Assembly (NCBI RefSeq): GCF_027484365.1
Contig: NZ_JAIXTC010000031.1
Location: 80,636-144,635, forward strand
Reading direction: 5' to 3'
Length of the DNA: 64,000 bases
Source of the DNA: Brevundimonas sp.
GTDB taxonomy: Bacteria; Pseudomonadota; Alphaproteobacteria; Caulobacterales; Caulobacteraceae
Below the pieces are notes generated by a model. It saw only the letters and a program-made list of their open reading frames with translations. It had not been told where the DNA came from and searched no databases. The translations under genes were made by a program, and so were the position numbers. Position 1 is the stretch's first letter; each line of letters starts with the position of its first letter. Of the stretch, positions 55,861 through 64,000 are shown one piece after another.

Positions 55861-57018
55861 ATGACCGTACAGCTTCTTCCCGGCGCGACCGGCGTCCTCG
55901 CTCTCGCCGACGGCACGATCTTCCAGGGCGTGGGGGTCGGCGCGACCGGCTCCGCCCTCGGCGAGGTGGTCTTCAACACCGCCATGACCGGCTATCAGGA
56001 AATCCTGACCGATCCCTCCTACATGAGCCAGATCCTCGCCTTCACCTTCCCGCACGTCGGCAACACCGGCACCAATGTGGAGGACATCGAACAGATGGGC
56101 GGCGGTTCGGACACCTCGGCCCGGGGCGCGATCTTCCGCGACCTGCCGACCGACCCGGCCAACTGGCGCTCGGACGCCGGCTTCGATGTCTGGATGAAGC
56201 GGCGCGGCGTCGTGGGCCTCGCCGGCATCGACACCCGCGCCCTGACCCAGCGCATCCGCGACCACGGTGCGCCGCACGCGGTGATCGCCCACGATCCGGA
56301 TGGAAACTTCGACCTCGACGCCCTCGTGGCCCAGGCGCGCGAATGGACCGGCCTTGTCGGCCTCGACCTCGCCAGGCCTGCCTCGACCCTGCAGGCGTTC
56401 GAGTGGGACGAGGGACTGTGGGAATGGCCGGAAGGTCACCCGAAGACCCACGGACGAAAGAACGTGGTCGTTGTCGACTACGGCGTGAAGCGCAACATTC
56501 TGCGGGCGCTCGCCTCGACGGGGGCGAAGGTCACCGTGGTCCCGGCGACGACCACGGCCGAGGATATCCTGGCCCGGTCCCCGGACGGCGTCGTCCTGTC
56601 GAACGGACCGGGCGATCCGGCCGCGACCGGCGAATACGCGGTGCCGGAAATCCGCAAGCTGGTGGACAGCGGAAAGCCAGTCTTCGGCATCTGCCTGGGT
56701 CACCAGATGCTGGCCCTGGCGCTCGGCGCCAGGACCGTGAAGATGGAGCAGGGCCACCACGGCGCCAACCATCCGGTGAAGGATCTGACGACGGGCAAGG
56801 TCGAGATCGTCTCCATGAACCACGGCTTCACCGTCGATCGCGACAGCCTGCCGGACGCGGTGATCGAGACCCATGTGTCGCTGTTCGACGGCACCAATTG
56901 CGGCATCCAGCTGAAGGACCGTCCGGTCTTCAGCGTCCAGCACCATCCGGAAGCCTCTCCGGGGCCGACGGACAGCCTGTATCTGTTCGACCGGTTCAGC
57001 GACCTGATGAAGGTCTGA
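55861..57018 (+). CDS. carA: carbamoyl-phosphate synthase small subunit
   Basis: Glutamine amidotransferase subunit supplying ammonia to CarB. Start ATG 55861 follows AAGGGGA, giving 385 residues. The C-terminal class I GATase has the nucleophile in [16 protein letters not shown] and the His/Glu in [13 protein letters not shown]. The N-terminal domain ([40 protein letters not shown]) is complete. carB lies 3.5 kb away on the opposite strand. Confidence 0.97.
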   Translation: MTVQLLPGATGVLALADGTIFQGVGVGATGSALGEVVFNTAMTGYQEILTDPSYMSQILAFTFPHVGNTGTNVEDIEQMGGGSDTSARGAIFRDLPTDPANWRSDAGFDVWMKRRGVVGLAGIDTRALTQRIRDHGAPHAVIAHDPDGNFDLDALVAQAREWTGLVGLDLARPASTLQAFEWDEGLWEWPEGHPKTHGRKNVVVVDYGVKRNILRALASTGAKVTVVPATTTAEDILARSPDGVVLSNGPGDPAATGEYAVPEIRKLVDSGKPVFGICLGHQMLALALGARTVKMEQGHHGANHPVKDLTTGKVEIVSMNHGFTVDRDSLPDAVIETHVSLFDGTNCGIQLKDRPVFSVQHHPEASPGPTDSLYLFDRFSDLMKV

Positions 57019-57019
57019 G

Positions 57020-57976
57020 GTGAGCAGTCCGGCGGCGACCTCGGCCTATCTGGGCTGGCTGGGCGCCGCGCTGGCGACCGGCGGGGACTCCTCAAGTGCC
57101 GTTTCCGGGGCGTCGGTCGACGCCGTGCTGGGGTATGCGACCGGCTACGATTCCCACGACATCGCTCCGTTCGTTCGCTCGTTGCGGGCGGTGTTCGACG
57201 GGGAGATCGCCCTGGTCGTCGACGACCGGGCCGATGTCCGGGCGCTGCTGGACGAGCATGACGTTCGCGGACTGGCAGCCGAGGTCATCGAGGGGTGGCG
57301 GCCTCACGCCGTCATGGCCCGGTTCGCGGCGTTCGACCGCTATCTGACCGGCCGGACCGACCTGCGCAGCGTACTTCTGACCGACGTGCGCGACGTGCTG
57401 TTCCAGAAGCCGCCCTTCTCGCCGCAGCCGGCGGGACTCGAGGTCTTCGTCGAGGGCGACCGGCTGGGCGATCACGCCTTCAACATGAAGTACCTGAGGG
57501 CACTGGTGGGCGAGTCGATGGCGGCGGCGCTCGCCCCGGCTCCGGCCATCTGCGTCGGCACCGTCATGGGGCCGCGGGAGGAGGTCGTCCGGTTCTGCCG
57601 GCTGGTGTTGATGCTGGCCGCCATTCCGCGGTCGGAACTCGGCGGGGCGTTCGGGGCCGATCAGGCGGCCTGCAACATCGCCGTCCACATGGGCCTTCTC
57701 GAGGCCGAGGTTTGCGACAACTACGGGCGCGTGGCCACAATCGGCCTCACGCCCGGCAATGCCCTGGGTCTCAAGGACAGTCTGGTGGTGAACCCCGACG
57801 GCTCGGTCAGCGCCATCGTTCATCAGCACGACCGCCATCCCCATCTCGCCGCGGCGATGCACGAACGCTGGGGCCAGGGGATGCAGGTGCGAGAGCGCGT
57901 GCGGACCCGACCCGCAGGTCAGCGATGGCGAAAGCTGCGCGATTCCCTGATGCGCCGCCTGCCCGAACTGCGCTGA
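57020..57976 (+). CDS. putative GT-A-type glycosyltransferase-like protein
   Basis: This 318-residue protein starts at GTG 57020, one base after the carA stop, so it is likely cotranscribed. It has a segment VLLTDVRDVLFQKPPF in which DVRD looks like a DxD-type metal/nucleotide-sugar motif, and FGADQAACNIAVHM further on. No signal or membrane segment is seen. I infer a nucleotide-sugar-binding fold; donor and acceptor are unknown. Confidence 0.6.
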   Translation: MSSPAATSAYLGWLGAALATGGDSSSAVSGASVDAVLGYATGYDSHDIAPFVRSLRAVFDGEIALVVDDRADVRALLDEHDVRGLAAEVIEGWRPHAVMARFAAFDRYLTGRTDLRSVLLTDVRDVLFQKPPFSPQPAGLEVFVEGDRLGDHAFNMKYLRALVGESMAAALAPAPAICVGTVMGPREEVVRFCRLVLMLAAIPRSELGGAFGADQAACNIAVHMGLLEAEVCDNYGRVATIGLTPGNALGLKDSLVVNPDGSVSAIVHQHDRHPHLAAAMHERWGQGMQVRERVRTRPAGQRWRKLRDSLMRRLPELR

Positions 57977-57994
57977 CGTGCTAGGCTGCGGGCT

Positions 57995-59128
57995 ATGACC
58001 GGTCGCCTGATCCTCGTCGCCCTTGTCCTGATGCTCGGCGCCTGCGCCAGCGGCGCGCGCTCGTCATTCGACATCCAGGACCGGGAAGGTGCGCGGCCGA
58101 TGGGGCTGACCTCCGCGCCGAACCATCCGATCCGTGTCTATCTGGACGCAGAAGACCGGGCCGCCATCTTCCAGCAGGCGTTTCGTGAGGGTGTGCCCGT
58201 GGGTGCAGACGGGCGATTGGACTTCATCGCCCTGTCCGGCGGCGGCTCCAACGGTGCCTTCACCGCCGGCCTGATGAAGGGGTGGAGCGAGACGGGCGAC
58301 CGGCCCGATTTCGAGGTCGTCACCGGCGTCTCGACAGGTGCGCTGGCCGCGCCCTTCGTCTTCCTGGGACCCGACTACGACGATGAACTCGCCGAGGCCT
58401 ACACCGGCGGTGCGGCAGCGGGTCTCTTGCAGTCGCAGGGGCTGGGCGCGCTGATCGGCTCCGGCATCTACAGGTCCGAACCGCTGCGGGCCCTTGTCGA
58501 GCGATTTGTGGACGAGGATCTGCTGGAAGCCATTGCGTCCGAATACGCAAAGGGGCGGGTGCTGCTGGTCGCCACGACCGATCTGGATTCACAGAGGGGT
58601 GTCAGTTGGGATTTGGGAGCTATTGCGACACAGGGCACCCCTTCCGCACTGGAGCTGTTTCGCAGCGTGCTGATGGCCTCGGCCAGTATTCCCGGAGCCT
58701 TCCCGCCCGTCTTGATCCAGTCCGACAACGCAGGCCTCTACTTTGAGGAGATGCATGTCGACGGCGGGGTGACGACGCCCTTCCTGGCGGTGCCGGAGAC
58801 CCTCTGGTCGTTCAGGGAGCCGTCCGACACTTTGCGCGGCGCCCGCTTCTATGTCGTGGTCAACGGCCGGACCAATCCGACCTTCGAGATCACCCGGGAT
58901 ACGCCCCAGGGGGTCCTGGGGCGCAGCATCGATATCCTGCTGAGGGCCTCCCTGCTGACGACGCTGGCGGGCAACAAGGCCTTCGCCGACGGCAACGGCC
59001 TGTTCTTCCGCTATGCCGCCTTGCCCGATGACTCCGAGGCCTCGGCCCTGGATTTCAGCGTGGAGTCGATGAGCGCGGTCTACGAGGTCGGTCGGCAGGG
59101 CGCGCTCTCGGGCGAGGCCTGGCGCTAG
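57995..59128 (+). CDS. patatin-like phospholipase lipoprotein
   Basis: This 377-residue lipoprotein has signal LILVALVLMLGAC with lipobox LGAC. The patatin hydrolase domain shows the oxyanion loop GGGSNGAF, nucleophile elbow GVSTGAL and catalytic DGG (VDGGVTTPF). Such proteins are serine acyl hydrolases with a Ser-Asp dyad. The likely site is the outer membrane, and the lipid substrate is unknown. Confidence 0.9.
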   Translation: MTGRLILVALVLMLGACASGARSSFDIQDREGARPMGLTSAPNHPIRVYLDAEDRAAIFQQAFREGVPVGADGRLDFIALSGGGSNGAFTAGLMKGWSETGDRPDFEVVTGVSTGALAAPFVFLGPDYDDELAEAYTGGAAAGLLQSQGLGALIGSGIYRSEPLRALVERFVDEDLLEAIASEYAKGRVLLVATTDLDSQRGVSWDLGAIATQGTPSALELFRSVLMASASIPGAFPPVLIQSDNAGLYFEEMHVDGGVTTPFLAVPETLWSFREPSDTLRGARFYVVVNGRTNPTFEITRDTPQGVLGRSIDILLRASLLTTLAGNKAFADGNGLFFRYAALPDDSEASALDFSVESMSAVYEVGRQGALSGEAWR

Positions 59129-59131
59129 GCG

Positions 59132-59398
59132 TCAGGGAAGAGCGGCGAAGCTGCGGTCTTCGCGCAGGGCGCAGGCCTTCTTCACGGCTACCGGCGCGGC
59201 GTGCAGCCAGTAGTCGGCGTCTTCCGGCCGATCAGCACGCTTGCGCTCCAGACCGCGGAGCCGCCGCTGGGCGGCGTTGGCCAGCAGGCGGGCGTGAAGG
59301 GCGCGCGGCGTCAGATCGTGGACCGCGGGAGCATAGGGAACGGCGACGGGGTCGGGTCCAATGGGCTCGACCGCCGGTCGGGCGATGGCGATGAACAT
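59132..59398 (-). CDS. hypothetical protein, 88 aa
   Basis: The protein from ATG 59398 starts MFIAIARPAVEPIGPDPVAV and continues with a basic helical segment (LHARLLANAAQRRLRGLERK). No signal or known domain is seen. Its promoter region (59399-59560) is AT-rich and holds a CtrA-type box about 147 bases upstream. The function is unknown. Confidence 0.6.
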   Translation of the reverse strand: MFIAIARPAVEPIGPDPVAVPYAPAVHDLTPRALHARLLANAAQRRLRGLERKRADRPEDADYWLHAAPVAVKKACALREDRSFAALP

Positions 59399-59518
59399 GG
59401 AACGTCTCTGGCTTGAAAGGGGATCGGCTCTTCTGCGCCGGAGTGAACAGTGGATTAACCCTGTCTCCTGTGGATAGTTCCGCAATCTGACGAAAAAATG
59501 TTCTGATAAAACATGATC

Positions 59519-59560
59519 TTAAGGTCGCGATTTGGCCTTCTTGGTTAACGAGGGGTTAAC
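59519..59560. promoter_or_regulatory. CtrA-type box TTAA-N7-TTAA
   Basis: TTAACGAGGGGTTAAC (59545-59560) is a perfect full CtrA site (TTAA-N7-TTAA(C)), the cell-cycle regulator site of Caulobacter-type bacteria. An imperfect neighbour TTAA-N7-ATTT starts at 59519. The site lies at the 3' end of the winged-helix gene and upstream of the 88-aa minus-strand gene, which is its most likely target. Confidence 0.65.
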
Positions 59561-59843
59561 GGTCAGTGGCGCGGTCGTCCTGAAAGCTGTCGAGGTAGGT
59601 GAGCCAGGCCGTGCGGCCTCTTGCGGTCATCAAGATACGGGTTCGCGGTTTGCGGCCGAGGAAGCCTCGATGGAGGTCGATATAGCCCGCATCTTCCAGC
59701 CGTCGCAGGTGGCTCGACAGGGTGTTGTTGGCCAGACCCATCACCCTGGCGACCTCGGTGAAATCGCCTTCGCCTCGGTCCGACAACCAAGCCAGAATAC
59801 CCGTCCTGATCCGGTTGGCGAACAGTGCGTCGGTCTCGCTCAT
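59556..59843 (-). CDS. winged-helix transcriptional regulator
   Basis: This 95-residue regulator starts at ATG 59843, overlapping the previous stop by four bases. The DNA-binding winged helix is clear: ILAWLSDRGEGDFTEVARVM, LANNTLSSHLRRLEDAGYID and the wing RGFLGRKPRTRILMTARGRT. It is of the small MarR/ArsR-like type. It is coupled to the membrane protein upstream and probably controls the promoter dyad at 60527-60543. Confidence 0.88.
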   Translation of the reverse strand: MSETDALFANRIRTGILAWLSDRGEGDFTEVARVMGLANNTLSSHLRRLEDAGYIDLHRGFLGRKPRTRILMTARGRTAWLTYLDSFQDDRATDR

Positions 59844-60391
59844 CCCCTGCGTCCGCTCATCAGGATCACTGCCGGCAGGAAGGCCAGCAGAATCAGGCAG
59901 GCGCACGCCGCCGGCAGCATCGGCGGCGTGTTGCCGATGATCGCCATGCCGATGGCCGCGCCGAAGCTGCCGACGGCGACCAGAAGCAACCAGCGTCGGT
60001 CGTTCAGGATGGCTGTCACCCACCAGGCCACGCCCCACAGCATGAGCAGCACCGAGGGCATCAAATAACTGGCGTAGACGTTGTCTGTCGGCAGCTGATC
60101 CCGGGTGAATATGCGGAAACTGACGACGGTCGTCACCATCGCGATGAAGGCCGCGCTCCAGGTGGCCGTCGCCGCGCGGCTCAGCCGGATCCGGTTGGGC
60201 CCCAACATTCGCCAGAGCGTCCAGATCAGGGCTCCGAGGAAGCTGAGGTGGGCGGCGAAAATTCCGGCGTTCAAGAACTGGATCAAAGGGCTGGCAGGAT
60301 AGCCCTGCGCATGGCCAGGCAAGCCCTCGATGGCCAGACCGATCATCACGGCAAGCAATGAAAACCCATAGGCACCGCCGAACACCGCCAT
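59840..60391 (-). CDS. hypothetical membrane protein, apparently frameshifted N-terminus
   Basis: The intact frame from ATG 60391 encodes 183 residues with five membrane segments: MAVFGGAYGFSLLAVMIGLA, then LIQFLNAGIFAAHLSFLGAL, AAFIAMVTTVVSF, SVLLMLWGVAWWVTA and LPAACACLILLAFLPAV. The frame continues upstream with convincing codons (SDESDLAYLKRLADAGRG) but has no start there. An ATG at 60500 with a good GGAG lies one frame off; dropping one G from the six-G run at 60482-60487 joins the two. Either the sequence carries a frameshift or the start is internal. The regulator gene overlaps its end. Confidence 0.7.
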   Translation of the reverse strand: MAVFGGAYGFSLLAVMIGLAIEGLPGHAQGYPASPLIQFLNAGIFAAHLSFLGALIWTLWRMLGPNRIRLSRAATATWSAAFIAMVTTVVSFRIFTRDQLPTDNVYASYLMPSVLLMLWGVAWWVTAILNDRRWLLLVAVGSFGAAIGMAIIGNTPPMLPAACACLILLAFLPAVILMSGRRG

Positions 60392-60500
60392 CAGCAGAAG
60401 GAAGGGTGCCGGTTCGCCTCGGCCCGCATCGGCAAGCCGCTTGAGGTAGGCGAGGTCACTTTCGTCGGAGGGCAGCGGCCTGGGGGGCGACTTCGGACAT
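60392..60500 (-). other. frameshifted N-terminal extension of the membrane protein
   Basis: ATG 60500 opens a 14-codon frame that ends in TGA. Skipping one base in the run of six C (minus strand) gives a joined N-terminus MSEVAPRPLPSDESDL that runs into the membrane-protein frame. The homopolymer makes a sequencing error or phase variation equally possible. Confidence 0.55.
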
Positions 60501-60526
60501 GCGGAGACTCCGTTTCAGATCTGACT

Positions 60527-60563
60527 ACTTTCAATTATAAAGTTATCGAGTCAAGCGGTGCAA
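60527..60563 (-). promoter_or_regulatory. promoter with dyad for the membrane protein/regulator operon
   Basis: On the minus strand a -35 TTGCAC (60558-60563) and -10 TATAAT (60534-60539) are separated by 18 bases. The -10 lies in the perfect dyad ACTTT-N7-AAAGT (60527-60543). This is the best canonical promoter in the window, and the dyad is a candidate site for the winged-helix regulator. Confidence 0.6.
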
Positions 60564-60587
60564 TGAGTGACCTGCTAAGCATCCGCG

Positions 60588-62459
60588 GTGCGTTTCGATG
60601 ACCGCTTCCTTGAGGAACTGAAGGCCCGCCTTCGCCCGTCCGACGTGATCGGGCGGACGGTGAAGCTCAAGCGTCAGGGACGCGAATGGGTGGGGCTCAG
60701 CCCGTTCTCGAAGGAGAAGTCGCCGTCCTTCTTCGTCAATGACGACAAGGGCTTCTTCCACGACTTCTCCTCGGGCAAGCATGGGGATGTGATCTCCTTC
60801 CTGCAGGAGACCGAGCGATTAAGCTTCCCCGAGGCGGTCGAGCGACTGGCCGCCGAGGCCGGGATGAAACTGCCCGCCGAAGACCCGCAGGCGGCGGAGC
60901 GTGAGGCGAAAAAGCAGGGCCTGTCGGACTGGATGGATCTGGCCCAGAAATGGTTTGCGGCGAACCTGCGCCGGTCGACCGGCAAGGCGGCGCGCGAGTA
61001 TCTGGAACGCCGCGGGCTGCCCGAGGACCAGTGGGACCGGTTCGGTCTGGGCTATGCTCCGAACGACCGCGAGGGTCTGAAGCAGGCCCTGGTCCAGCGC
61101 GGGGCCAAACCGGGCGATCTCGTCGAGATGGGGATGCTGATCTCGCCCGAAGGCGGAGGCGCGCCCTACGACCGGTTCCGCGACCGGCTGATGTTCCCGA
61201 TCCTGGATGCGCGCGGACGGCTGGTCAGCTTCGGCGGTCGGGCGATGAACCCCGACGACCGCGCCAAATACCTGAACGGTCCCGAAAGCCCGCTCTTCCA
61301 CAAGGGGGCGACCCTGTACGGCCTGCCCGAGGCGCGGCGCATCCTGGGGGCGGAGTCCAAATCGACCCAGGCCGTGATCGTGGTCGAGGGGTATATGGAC
61401 GTCATCGCCTGCCAGCGCGCGGGCCTGCCGGCCGTGGCGCCGATGGGCACGGCCCTGACCGAGGACCAGATGGCCCTGTTATGGCGGGTGTCGTCCGAGC
61501 CTGTTCTGTGTTTCGACGGCGATGGAGCCGGTCAGCGCGCCGCCTATCGCGCCATCGAACGGGCCCTGCCGCTGCTGAAGCCCGGCCGCTCCTTCCGCTT
61601 CGCCCTGCTGGAAGGCGGGCAGGACCCGGACGACATCCTGCGCGACAAGGGCGCGCCGGCGCTGCGTCAGGCGATGACCGAAACGCGGACTTTCGCCGAG
61701 GTCCTGTTTCGTCGGGAGGCTGAGGCCGAACCGCTGGATACCCCCGAGCGCCGGGCCGGGCTGAAGGGGCGACTGCGCACTGCGGCGGCGGCGATCCAGG
61801 ACAAGGACCTGGCCGAACAGTACCGGCGCGAGTTGTTCGACCGCTTCGATGCCCTGTTCCCCGGCCGGTCTGCGCCTCAGCAGCGACCCCAGCAGGCCGG
61901 CGGACGCTGGAAGGCCGGCCCGCCGCCGAAGCTGGGCCAGACCGCAGAGGGCGCCTCGGCCATGCAGGCGCTGAGCCGGTCGATCGAGCCGATCGCGGCG
62001 GCGCTGGCCCATGGTGCGATCGAAGACCCCGAACGGATGGACGATCATCTGGAGGCTATCGCATCGCACGGCTTCGGCGACCCGGCGCTGGACGGGCTTG
62101 CGCAGGAGCTGGTTCGGTTGCGGTTCGGCGGCCAGACGCTTGACAGCGCGGCCCTGCGTCGCCATCTCGCGACCTCCGGACACGATGCTTTAGTGCGCGA
62201 GGTCGAGAAGGCGGCGGCAAAGTCCGGCGCGCCTTTCCTGGCCGCAAGTGCGCCCCTCGCCGAAGCAAGGGTCCGGTGGTCGCAAGGCTTCGACGCCCTG
62301 ACCCGCGTTGCGGGACTGGACGCGGCGCTGGCGTCAGCGAAGTCGGGGGCGGATCACGCCTTCGACGCATCCGCCTTCAGTCGTCTGAAGGCGGAACGCG
62401 ACGCATTGCGACGAGCCATCAAGACCGGGACGATCTGGGACGATGAGGCGGGTTCGTAA
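60588..62459 (+). CDS. dnaG: DNA primase
   Basis: Synthesises RNA primers for replication. Start GTG 60588 lacks a strong ribosome-binding site, but MRFDDRFLEELKARLRPSDV is the typical DnaG start. The TOPRIM region has VIVVEGYMDVIACQ and CFDGDGAGQRAA, and the C-terminal helicase-binding domain is present (623 aa). Oddly, the N-terminal zinc ribbon has lost all four ligands: CPFH is SPFS (residues 38-41) and HCFGCG is HDFSSG (58-63). Surrounding residues (KEKSPSFFVNDDKGF, GDVISFLQ) are kept. rpoD follows. Confidence 0.96.
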   Translation: MRFDDRFLEELKARLRPSDVIGRTVKLKRQGREWVGLSPFSKEKSPSFFVNDDKGFFHDFSSGKHGDVISFLQETERLSFPEAVERLAAEAGMKLPAEDPQAAEREAKKQGLSDWMDLAQKWFAANLRRSTGKAAREYLERRGLPEDQWDRFGLGYAPNDREGLKQALVQRGAKPGDLVEMGMLISPEGGGAPYDRFRDRLMFPILDARGRLVSFGGRAMNPDDRAKYLNGPESPLFHKGATLYGLPEARRILGAESKSTQAVIVVEGYMDVIACQRAGLPAVAPMGTALTEDQMALLWRVSSEPVLCFDGDGAGQRAAYRAIERALPLLKPGRSFRFALLEGGQDPDDILRDKGAPALRQAMTETRTFAEVLFRREAEAEPLDTPERRAGLKGRLRTAAAAIQDKDLAEQYRRELFDRFDALFPGRSAPQQRPQQAGGRWKAGPPPKLGQTAEGASAMQALSRSIEPIAAALAHGAIEDPERMDDHLEAIASHGFGDPALDGLAQELVRLRFGGQTLDSAALRRHLATSGHDALVREVEKAAAKSGAPFLAASAPLAEARVRWSQGFDALTRVAGLDAALASAKSGADHAFDASAFSRLKAERDALRRAIKTGTIWDDEAGS

Positions 62460-62476
62460 CGAACTCGGCCCGTAGG

Positions 62477-62493
62477 CGTTCTATTTTGGAACG
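62477..62493. promoter_or_regulatory. dyad CGTTC-N7-GAACG before rpoD
   Basis: A perfect 5-base inverted repeat with an AT-rich 7-base spacer lies 18 bases after the dnaG stop and 60 bases before rpoD. It may be a regulatory site or a weak hairpin; it is not the direct-repeat LexA form. Confidence 0.3.
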
Positions 62494-62552
62494 AATGTTG
62501 CATTTTTGCCGACGGGCCGGCGGGGTCCTGACGGCGCGGAGACTTTGACTGA

Positions 62553-64000
<1,448 letters not shown>

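Overview
This 64 kb window is GC-rich chromosomal DNA of an alphaproteobacterium, most likely Caulobacterales and probably Brevundimonas-like. This rests on gene content and protein style, not on a database match. Supporting signs are a dnaG-rpoD pair at the right edge with an RpoD carrying a long acidic insert, a perfect CtrA-type box (TTAA-N7-TTAA), a GTTC-N7-GTTC LexA-type box at uvrB, an abundance of PAS/HWE/hybrid kinases, and dispersed inverted-repeat intergenic elements. There is no prophage, transposase, CRISPR array, rRNA or convincing tRNA.

Layout. 1-6 kb: small hypothetical proteins, a DsbA/FrnE-type oxidoreductase, a chemoreceptor, a GIY-YIG protein, and a clear DpnI-family methyl-directed restriction endonuclease behind a 72-residue conserved protein. 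6-13 kb: uvrB, an extensin-like lipoprotein, a SnoaL-like protein, an AraC regulator, a secreted helical repeat protein and a PEP-mutase/isocitrate-lyase family enzyme. 13-18 kb: two O6-alkylguanine methyltransferases around an Ada-like regulator whose fused AlkA domain has lost its core, plus an XRE/membrane-protein pair and a PadR/HAAS pair, each with an operator-like repeat. 18-27 kb: a hybrid kinase, ilvA, and the NAD operon nadA-(M50 protease)-nadB-nadC with a palindromic operator. 27-38 kb: two SleB-type cell-wall hydrolases, a 1103-residue hybrid kinase, Dps, an HWE kinase with a lone receiver, and trxB. 38-48 kb: an ELM1-like protein, greA, a GST, a secreted esterase-like protein, selD-mnmH, a UGT glycosyltransferase, an SDF symporter and a single-domain bulb-type lectin. 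48-64 kb: carB and carA separated by unrelated genes, a RraB-like protein, an orphan lower-GC gene, a HAD, a DUF805 protein, an SDR, a patatin lipoprotein, a frameshifted membrane protein with its regulator, dnaG and the 5' part of rpoD.

Themes. DNA repair is well represented (uvrB, Ada-like regulator, two Ogt). nadABC makes NAD from aspartate. selD and mnmH together make 2-selenouridine tRNA. carA and carB make carbamoyl phosphate. dnaG and rpoD are the usual macromolecular-synthesis pair. The observations most worth a second look are the DpnI homologue, a primase lacking all four zinc-ribbon ligands, the gutted AlkA domain, a palindromic repeat that supplies the identical C-terminal tail to two convergent proteins, and the M50 protease inside the NAD operon.
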